In this document: positions 15,226 through 20,288 of the stretch, piece after piece
How positions within the stretch are numbered: the first letter of the stretch is position 1
How the letters are laid out: each line of letters begins with the position of its first letter
NCBI GenBank assembly: GCA_037969585.1
Contig: JBBKXR010000168.1
Coordinates: 1-20,288 of the forward strand
Origin: JBBKXR01 sp037969585
GTDB lineage: Bacteria; Verrucomicrobiota; Verrucomicrobiia; Verrucomicrobiales; DEV007
Reading direction: 5' to 3'
Length of the DNA stretch: 20,288 bases
Made by a program: the position numbers and the translations under genes
Notes under the pieces: generated by a model
The model's database searches: none
Seen by the model: the letters and a program-made list of their open reading frames with translations, nothing else
What the model was told of the DNA's origin: nothing

Positions 15226-16623
15226 TCAAACCAACTCGCGGATGGGCTTGGCCTCTGAGACCGGCGTTGGTCGTCCGGAGCGGTCCTGAAAGAAACCGTT
15301 CGGATCGATCCCGAGACGATGCAGAAGGGTGGCGTGGAGTTCGGGGCCGCTGATCGGGCGCTCGGAGGGGTAGCCGCCCAGATGATCGCTCGCACCGATG
15401 ACCTGGCCACCTCCGATGCCGGCGCCGGCGAGGACACCGCTGAAACAGGAACCCCAGTGATCCCTGCCGCCGTTTTGGTTGATCTTCGGACTGCGGCCAA
15501 ATTCACCGAATACCGCCACGAGGGTATCGTCGAGCAAGCCGCGCGTTTTCAAATCGAGGATCAACGCACTGAATGCCTGATCAAAGGGAGGGCAGAGATT
15601 GTTCTTTAATCGGGCGGCGTTGTCACGATGAGTATCCCAAAGCGGATTTGGGGAACTGAGATCTCCCGCTTCCCGGGGAAAATTCACCTGCACCAGTCGG
15701 ACCCCTGATTCGACCAGTCGCCGAGCCAGAAGAACGCTTTGCCCGAATTTGTGACTCCCGTATGCATCGCGAACTTCGGCGGGTTCGGCTTCCAGATCGA
15801 ACGCCTGCCTTGCCCCTTTTGAGATCAACATCTCAAATGCCTGGCGGCGGTTCTCCTCAAGGCCTTCGAGCGAATCGCCAGGTTGGGCTGATTGCAATCC
15901 GTGGTCGAGGGCTTCGACCAATTTCCTGCGCGAAGCCAGGCGTTCAAAAGAAAGGCTGTCGGGGATGGCGAGGGTATCCGACAATCCATCTGCGCCAGCG
16001 GCCTTCGGTGCGCCCATTTTACAGAGAAACGGATCCCACGATGGCCCCATGAATCCTCCATCCTGCCCGGGCCAGAGGACTCCCGGATTGTTGACAATCG
16101 GTTCGGGTAAGGTGACCGCGCTCACCGGCGAACGGCGGCTCGGCTGAAATTGCGAAACGAATGACCCAAGATGCGGCCAGTCCTGTCGCGACGCCGGGTT
16201 GTCGGCTGTCGAAAAATGCGTGTGGCCGGTGAACATCTGATACCCACTCACTGAGTGCGAGCTCACCCCGGTATGCAGGGAACGAAGAATCGTCAGTTGG
16301 TCGGCGATTCTGGCGGTCTTCGGCAGAAGTTCGGAGAAATGCAGTCCGGCGACATTGGTCGGGATCGATCCAAACTCACCACGAACGTCCGCGGGGGCTT
16401 CCGGCTTAGGGTCAAAAGTTTCATGCTGAGGCGGACCTCCGACCAGAAAAAGGACGATACATGACTTGGCACGCCCGAAGGCTCCGCCACCGACCCGGTC
16501 CACCGCCGATGCCGGCTCATTGAACAGAGCCGATCCTCCCAGGCCCAGGCAGCTCAAACCGCCCACACGCAACCACTCCCGTCGCGTGGGGGTGTGAAGC
16601 TTCCTGGAGAGTTGCGTCTTCAT
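15226..16623 (-). CDS. DUF1501 domain-containing protein
   Basis: A 465-residue member of DUF1501, a family expanded in planctomycetes and verrucomicrobia and related to the alkaline-phosphatase/sulfatase fold. Residues 13-34 (TRREWLRVGGLSCLGLGG) resemble a twin-arginine export signal, usual for this family. Family landmarks are the opening strand CIVLFLVGGPPQHETFDPKP, the LRSLHTGVSSHS region, the GSHKFGQSVLLARRLVESGV helix and the late block FGEFGRSPKINQNGGRDHWG. The length is normal. Function is unknown; in these phyla it is normally encoded beside a DUF1549/DUF1553 cytochrome-like partner, which is absent here. ATG at 16623 fixes the start. The gene is divergent from the VOC protein gene, with a 159-base gap that should hold both promoters. 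Confidence 0.95.
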   Translation of the reverse strand: MKTQLSRKLHTPTRREWLRVGGLSCLGLGGSALFNEPASAVDRVGGGAFGRAKSCIVLFLVGGPPQHETFDPKPEAPADVRGEFGSIPTNVAGLHFSELLPKTARIADQLTILRSLHTGVSSHSVSGYQMFTGHTHFSTADNPASRQDWPHLGSFVSQFQPSRRSPVSAVTLPEPIVNNPGVLWPGQDGGFMGPSWDPFLCKMGAPKAAGADGLSDTLAIPDSLSFERLASRRKLVEALDHGLQSAQPGDSLEGLEENRRQAFEMLISKGARQAFDLEAEPAEVRDAYGSHKFGQSVLLARRLVESGVRLVQVNFPREAGDLSSPNPLWDTHRDNAARLKNNLCPPFDQAFSALILDLKTRGLLDDTLVAVFGEFGRSPKINQNGGRDHWGSCFSGVLAGAGIGGGQVIGASDHLGGYPSERPISGPELHATLLHRLGIDPNGFFQDRSGRPTPVSEAKPIRELV

Positions 16624-16782
16624 GAGTTGCGCCGAACAGAACGAAGATGCTGGAATTTTGCGATTCGGGCAACGGCGCTTTCGTGGGAGATCCGAGAGGG
16701 GCCGGCTGATTAAGAGGGCCTGCCGGTGTCAAAATCTGGCAATCGCGTTTGATTGAAATGACCGAACCGCCAAGGTGCCGAC

Positions 16783-17316
16783 ATGAAAAAATATCTCACG
16801 GCTCTTCTATTTTTACTTCTGATCCAGCCAATCCAAGCTCGGGAAAATAATCCAGAGACGGCGTTCTCCTCGCCGACGGTCGACATCGGTATCGTCGCGG
16901 CAGACCTTGAAAAGGCGGCGAGCTTCTACGCCAATGCCTTGGGACTCACGGAAACGAAAGGCTTTAGCGCGACAGCCGAAAAGGCAACTGCGTTCGGTCT
17001 CACCGATCATCTAGGTGCTGACATCCGCGTATTTATACTCGGTGAAGGCACTGGTGCGACCCGGCTCAAATTGATGTCGTTTCCGTCGTCGCCTGGTGCT
17101 TCGCCGGACCAGTCTTACATTCATTCTACGATCGGCCTCAGCTACCTAACCTTGCGTGTCTCCGACATGGACGCCACTCTGGAGCGCCTCAAGAAAGCCA
17201 AGGTGGCGCTGCTCGGAAAAACTCCCGCTCTCTTGAGTGGCGAAATGTATCTGGTCACGGTCAAAGATCCGGACGGCAATTTCATCGAATTGATCGGCCC
17301 GATGAAAAAGGAGTGA
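16783..17316 (+). CDS. Exported VOC-fold (glyoxalase/bleomycin resistance-like) protein
   Basis: A 177-residue protein with a signal peptide (1-19, cleavage near IQA|RE) followed by two beta-alpha-beta-beta-beta units of the vicinal oxygen chelate fold. Unit 1 runs from about 32 to 100 (VDIGIVAADLEKAASFYANA), unit 2 from about 115 to 172, ending in DPDGNFIEL, the family's hallmark end with E169 as a possible metal ligand. The positions that usually supply the paired histidine ligands at the start of each unit are not His here, so metal binding and catalysis are uncertain. Export is unusual for this mostly cytoplasmic family. AAGG about ten bases before the ATG is a plausible ribosome binding site. 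No partner gene indicates a substrate. Confidence 0.9.
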   Translation: MKKYLTALLFLLLIQPIQARENNPETAFSSPTVDIGIVAADLEKAASFYANALGLTETKGFSATAEKATAFGLTDHLGADIRVFILGEGTGATRLKLMSFPSSPGASPDQSYIHSTIGLSYLTLRVSDMDATLERLKKAKVALLGKTPALLSGEMYLVTVKDPDGNFIELIGPMKKE

Positions 17317-17482
17317 ATGCATTTCAGTGGAAGCACAGATAGGCCGGCACCGGGCATTCGGTCTTCGCTGTTTCAAAATCCCGAGGCAACGTCAGCTGCC
17401 TGTGGACAACTCTTGTTTCTAGGCTTCTCGGCGAACGTTAATTCATCTGCGCCGTTACAAAAGCACTTCGCCCACTGATACC

Positions 17483-17816
17483 ATGCCCGTGAAATTCGAG
17501 ATCAAGAAAGCCAGAAATGGCCAGTTTCATTTTAATCTTAAAGCAGCCAGCGGTGAGGTGAATCTCTCAAGCGAGATGTACACCACTAAGCGCAGTGCGA
17601 AGAACGGGATCGATTCTGTGCAGAAAAATGCGTTGGAGTCTGGTCGATTTGATCGTCGAAAGGCAAAGAGCGGAAAGCCTTACTTCGTATTAAAAGCCGG
17701 TAATCATCAGGTTATCGGGCAAGAGTGAGATGTACGAGACGGATCGGGCGATGGAGAATGGAATCAATAGCGTTCAGAAGAACGGCTCCGCGCCGAAGGT
17801 TGAGGATTTGTCTTAG
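17483..17816 (+). pseudogene. DUF1508 (YegP-like) gene with a single-base frameshift
   Basis: DUF1508/YegP proteins are about 110 residues made of two similar ~50-residue repeats. The first repeat (FEIKKARNGQFHFNLKA ... SEMYTTKRSAKNGIDSV) is in frame from ATG 17483. In the second, the frame stops early at TGA 17726-17728, after ...KAGNHQVIGQE. Dropping one base near 17723-17725 restores the expected continuation SEMYETDRAMENGINSVQKN and a stop at TAG 17814-17816, for 110 residues. The second half aligns with the first at the same spacing, so the frameshift call is strong. The in-frame product is 81 residues. It may be a real inactivating mutation or a base-calling error. The function of the family is unknown. 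Confidence 0.88.
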
Positions 17817-17834
17817 TGGAGTAGCGGGTTGAAT

Positions 17835-18161
17835 TTAGGGCGCCGCCCAACTGATGTGTTTTTCAAACGAGCGTTTTCCAAATGCTCCTGGAATCGCCGC
17901 CAACATCAATTCGCGTATTGAAACTGCAGCCCGACTTTTCCAGCCGCCAATCGAACCGAAGCGGCGGGACTCGTTGACGATTCCATGGCAGCGGGTTTTT
18001 CTCAGGTTCTTATACTCTGAGAACGCTTGTGTATGTCCCGAAACTCCGTGTTGGGTCAGGCGTCGGCTTAGAGTGAACGCAGCTTCTATCGCCATGCAGG
18101 CACCCTGACCGAGACTGGGCGCGGTCTTCGAGAGGCCGCGCAGTGGGCGCACTCGCTGCAC
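17835..18161 (-). pseudogene. FAD-dependent monooxygenase, C-terminal remnant
   Basis: The frame encodes the last ~95 residues of a UbiH/PHBH-type FAD monooxygenase. The landmark is T-A-P-S-L-G-Q-G-A-C-M-A-I-E, matching the family's motif after the GDAAH box, where FAD is held (usually TPNLGQGACQAIED). It is followed by the family's C-terminal helices, including YKNLRKTRCHGIVNESRRFG. The GxGxxG dinucleotide site, the DG motif and GDAAH are all missing, about three quarters of the usual ~400 residues. The first ~10 residues of the frame are unrelated and run into a GC-rich repeat, so the break is near 18125. The fragment cannot bind FAD and is taken as non-functional. Confidence 0.8.
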
Positions 18162-18170
18162 GCTTCGAGT

Positions 18171-18189
18171 GGCGAGCGGAGCGCTCGCC
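18171..18189. repeat. GC-rich inverted repeat beside a truncated gene
   Basis: GGCGAGCG (18171-18178), loop GAG, CGCTCGCC (18182-18189): a perfect 8-bp palindromic stem flanked by TTCGAGT and CTACAACC. It resembles REP-like dispersed repeats seen in verrucomicrobial intergenic DNA; copy number cannot be checked here. Confidence 0.6.
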
Positions 18190-18304
18190 CTACAACCGCC
18201 TGAAGGCTATGCAATGACGATAGGAACGCAGAGTCATTCGGCGCCGGTGAAAAATATCAACACCCGCCGGGCTGCGAGTCACCGCTGAAACAAAATTATT
18301 TCGA

Positions 18305-18334
18305 GATCTCCCGAGCCCATTTCGAGTGGAGATC
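18305..18334 (-). terminator. Possible terminator after the small coiled-coil gene
   Basis: On the minus strand GATCTCC and GGAGATC form a perfect 7-bp stem around a 16-base loop, starting 13 bases after the stop codon of the 98-residue protein. The following TCGAAATAATTTTG is AT-rich but not a clean T-tract, so the terminator call is moderate. Confidence 0.45.
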
Positions 18335-18347
18335 CGGTGCTATGGAG

Positions 18348-18644
18348 TCAGCTAGCCTTGCTGGCTTCAAGTTCGGCCTCCAGTTCGGCTTCGAACTCAC
18401 GTTGCTCTTTTTCCAACGCCCGTTGCTCAGGGGTTTTTGCGTCTTCAATGGCCTGTTTCGCAGCCGCCACTTCTTCGGCAGTTTTGGCAGCTTTGGCGGC
18501 TTCTTCAGCCGCTATAGCGGCGTCTTCGGCATCGTACTGCGCTTGGAGCTTCTCGGCTTTCGCGGCCTCGCGAGCCAGGCGCTTATCGAGTTTGCGCTGC
18601 TCTCGCTCGCGGCGTTTTTGGTCTTTGCTGGGTGTAACGGCCAT
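18348..18644 (-). CDS. Small charged alanine-rich coiled-coil protein
   Basis: A 98-residue hypothetical protein, no family recognised. After a short N-terminus (MAVTPSKDQKRREREQRK) it is almost entirely Ala, Glu, Lys, Arg and Gln, with no Gly, Cys or Trp and a single Pro (at 72) after residue 5. It is predicted to be one long helix or coiled coil with a basic first third and an acidic last third. It has no leader or membrane segment, so it should be cytoplasmic. AAGGAG eight bases before the ATG is the best ribosome binding site in the window and confirms the start. It may be an abundant protein, or a nucleic-acid or partner-binding helix; that is inference. Low-complexity helices give spurious matches, so function is left open. 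Confidence 0.75.
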   Translation of the reverse strand: MAVTPSKDQKRREREQRKLDKRLAREAAKAEKLQAQYDAEDAAIAAEEAAKAAKTAEEVAAAKQAIEDAKTPEQRALEKEQREFEAELEAELEASKAS

Positions 18645-18652
18645 GGGTGGGA

Positions 18653-18658
18653 CTCCTT
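18653..18658 (-). promoter_or_regulatory. Strong Shine-Dalgarno site
   Basis: AAGGAG on the minus strand, eight bases before the ATG at 18644. It decides the start of the 98-residue protein and stands out because most genes here lack such a site. Confidence 0.8.
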
Positions 18659-18881
18659 TTCTCTCGTGATAGGTTCATCTGATCCGCTTTCAGTGCGAAA
18701 TCAGACTGTGATGGACGTGACCCATACATTTGGAACCTAGGCCGAATCAATCGATAATATGGCGAACTTGTAACCAAGTATCCGATTTCGCGGGTTGAAA
18801 GGGGGGGAGGGGCCGCTGTTTTCCTGGCAGCATGTCAGGTGACCGTGAGTGCTTTTGGGGATGGGTGGCGACTTTTCTCGA

Positions 18882-20288
18882 TCAGTTTTGGGCGGTGGTA
18901 TTGGAGAGTGTGAGGTAGTCATGGAGGGCAGCCAGTGTTTGGTGGCGATGGAGGCTGTAAGACTGCCAGGAGAAGGCGGCGTTGGTGGAGAGTTGGGTTT
19001 TGGCGATTTCGTCGAGGCGGCTGCGGGCGTTGGTGACCTCGTTTTCGTCGAAATTTTCGGCTCCACCGGCGACTTTGATCAGGGTCGGCCAGGCGGAGGG
19101 GCCGAGGTCGGCGAGGTAGTGGGTGTCGATGTAGAGGTGGTTGGTGTGGGTGGTTTTCCACAGTTGGGCGAGGTCGAAGTTTTTTTCGGCGACGAAGGCG
19201 CGGGCGTCCCAGAACTGGGTGGCGAAGGCGAGGGTGAAGAGGGCGGCTAGATTGGCACCGACGAGCCAGGCGAATGATTTTTCGCGGAGGATGCGGATGG
19301 CGAGGAAGAGGAAGCCGACGGCGACGAGAGTGAGGAAGAAGAAGAGGTAGAGGCGTTCCAGGGAGAGGCCGTAGCCATCGACGATATATTTGAAGTTCCG
19401 CAGGGCGACGCTGGAGGCGAGGAAGAGGTTCTGAACGATCCAGGCGAGGGCGAGGAGGCGGGTGATTCTGATGCGGGTGATGGCCGGGTGTTGTTGGAAG
19501 ATGAGGGAGAGGACGGCGGCGGCGGTGAGGACGGAGAGGATGAGGTTGGCGGTGCCCTGGTGGACGAACTCTGCGAGGGTGAGGTGTTCAGGGAGTGCGG
19601 TGTCGGCCCAGAGGTAGATGACGTCGAGGGTGTTGGCGGCGAAGAAGACAGCGTTGACGCCGACGAGGGTGAGGACGGTGCGCCAGTGGGCGACGGAATG
19701 GTCGGCAGGGCCGGCGAAAGTTTTCTCCAATGCCGCAGTGATACGGGAGAGTGCGCGGGAGGGTTTGGTGCGCCAAAGCAGTGCGAGTGTCAGGGTGGTG
19801 ACTGCGGCGACGAAGCCGACACGGGCGATGGAGGGGAATTCGTATGCGTAGAAAGCATCGCTGAGATGTGTGAAGAGGCGTGAGATGGCGTCGCCGAGGA
19901 TGCTGTTGCCGAGGGAGAGGAAGACGACGAAGGGGAGGACGACGAAGGCGGCGGGGAGAATGATCGAGCGGGCGCGGCGGGTGCCTGCGACGGGTGTTGT
20001 CCGGGCGGCGGTGGTGCGGATGGCCTGGCCGATGGCGCCGGCGTGGCGGACGGACTGGAAGGGGCGGAGCGGAGCGGCGAGGATTTTGGCGATGCCTTCG
20101 AGGAGAGTTCGGACGAAGGGGAAGCGGTGAGGGGAGAGGAACGCGGCGGCGGCATAGGCGGCGAGGAGGGTAGAGACGAGCGTGCTGGTAGCGGAGGGGC
20201 GGAGAATGGTCTGGGCGACGGTGGCGAAGACGAGGGCGGCGAGGAGAGCGAGGCGTGGGGTGGACGGAGCGGTGGCGCGGTTGGCGGC
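18882..20288 (-). CDS. DUF4173-like multi-pass membrane protein (5' end beyond window)
   Basis: The minus-strand frame is open from the window's right edge to TGA 18882-18884, giving at least 468 residues; the N-terminus lies outside. A TTG at 19730 gives only the last 282 residues and is internal, because hydrophobic segments continue in frame before it (SIILPAAFVVLPFVVFLSLG; FVAAVTTLTLALLW). The central part matches the DUF4173/DUF4153 membrane family: VFFAANTLDVIYLW, then FVHQGTANLILSVLTAAAVL, QNLFLASSVALRNFKYI, and YGLSLERLYLFFFLTLVAVG. About nine to ten membrane helices are visible, followed by a soluble C-terminus (about 395-468). Function is unknown. The codon third positions are strongly C-biased and the sense strand is pyrimidine-rich, giving long GAG/GCG-like runs on the plus strand. 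Confidence 0.85.
   Translation of the reverse strand, partial: AANRATAPSTPRLALLAALVFATVAQTILRPSATSTLVSTLLAAYAAAAFLSPHRFPFVRTLLEGIAKILAAPLRPFQSVRHAGAIGQAIRTTAARTTPVAGTRRARSIILPAAFVVLPFVVFLSLGNSILGDAISRLFTHLSDAFYAYEFPSIARVGFVAAVTTLTLALLWRTKPSRALSRITAALEKTFAGPADHSVAHWRTVLTLVGVNAVFFAANTLDVIYLWADTALPEHLTLAEFVHQGTANLILSVLTAAAVLSLIFQQHPAITRIRITRLLALAWIVQNLFLASSVALRNFKYIVDGYGLSLERLYLFFFLTLVAVGFLFLAIRILREKSFAWLVGANLAALFTLAFATQFWDARAFVAEKNFDLAQLWKTTHTNHLYIDTHYLADLGPSAWPTLIKVAGGAENFDENEVTNARSRLDEIAKTQLSTNAAFSWQSYSLHRHQTLAALHDYLTLSNTTAQN

Overview
The window looks like a chromosomal stretch from a member of the PVC superphylum, most likely Verrucomicrobiota. This is inferred from gene content: a DUF1501 protein with a twin-arginine-like leader, a secreted PQQ-type propeller, a sialate O-acetylesterase remnant, a pseudopilin with a chitobiase-C-like domain, and a hybrid kinase/cyclase signalling set. 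GC content is moderately high, GTG and TTG starts are common, and Shine-Dalgarno motifs are mostly weak or absent. There are no phage genes, insertion sequences, CRISPR arrays, rRNA genes or complete tRNAs.

Layout. 1-2.7 kb (+): a secreted PQQ-like beta-propeller protein and a secreted protein of unknown function. 2.8-4.5 kb (-): the 3' stump of a sialate O-acetylesterase gene and a complete class C beta-lactamase-fold serine hydrolase. 4.7-5.8 kb (+): an MscS-type mechanosensitive channel. 6.2-10.7 kb (+): a tight three-gene signalling cluster made of a membrane hybrid histidine kinase with two receiver domains, a stand-alone receiver protein and a class III adenylyl cyclase. The cyclase carries two histidine-kinase-like H-box segments and a receiver domain that lacks the conserved lysine. 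11.1-13.2 kb (-): a prepilin-like protein with a C-terminal von Willebrand A domain, preceded by an AT-rich region with a Fur-box-like palindrome and by a start-less remnant reading frame. 13.4-14.2 kb (-): a heparin-lyase-I-family polysaccharide lyase. 14.5-15.2 kb: a minus-strand terminator with a possible small structured RNA, a 63-residue zinc-ribbon/membrane protein whose C-terminus is set by a 10-bp tandem repeat, and short repeats. 15.2-18.3 kb: a DUF1501 protein (-), an exported VOC-fold protein (+), a frameshifted DUF1508 (YegP-like) gene (+), and the C-terminal stump of an FAD monooxygenase (-) next to a GC-rich inverted repeat. 18.3-20.3 kb (-): a small charged coiled-coil protein with a strong ribosome binding site, and a DUF4173-like membrane protein running off the right edge.

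How the genes fit together. The only clear functional unit is the kinase-receiver-cyclase cluster, which I read as a candidate phosphorelay controlling cAMP synthesis. The VWA pseudopilin is a candidate adhesive or tip-type minor pilin and may be iron regulated. The other genes look like independent units. At least three are broken (sialate esterase, DUF1508, monooxygenase), which suggests a region with ongoing gene loss and repeat-associated rearrangement.
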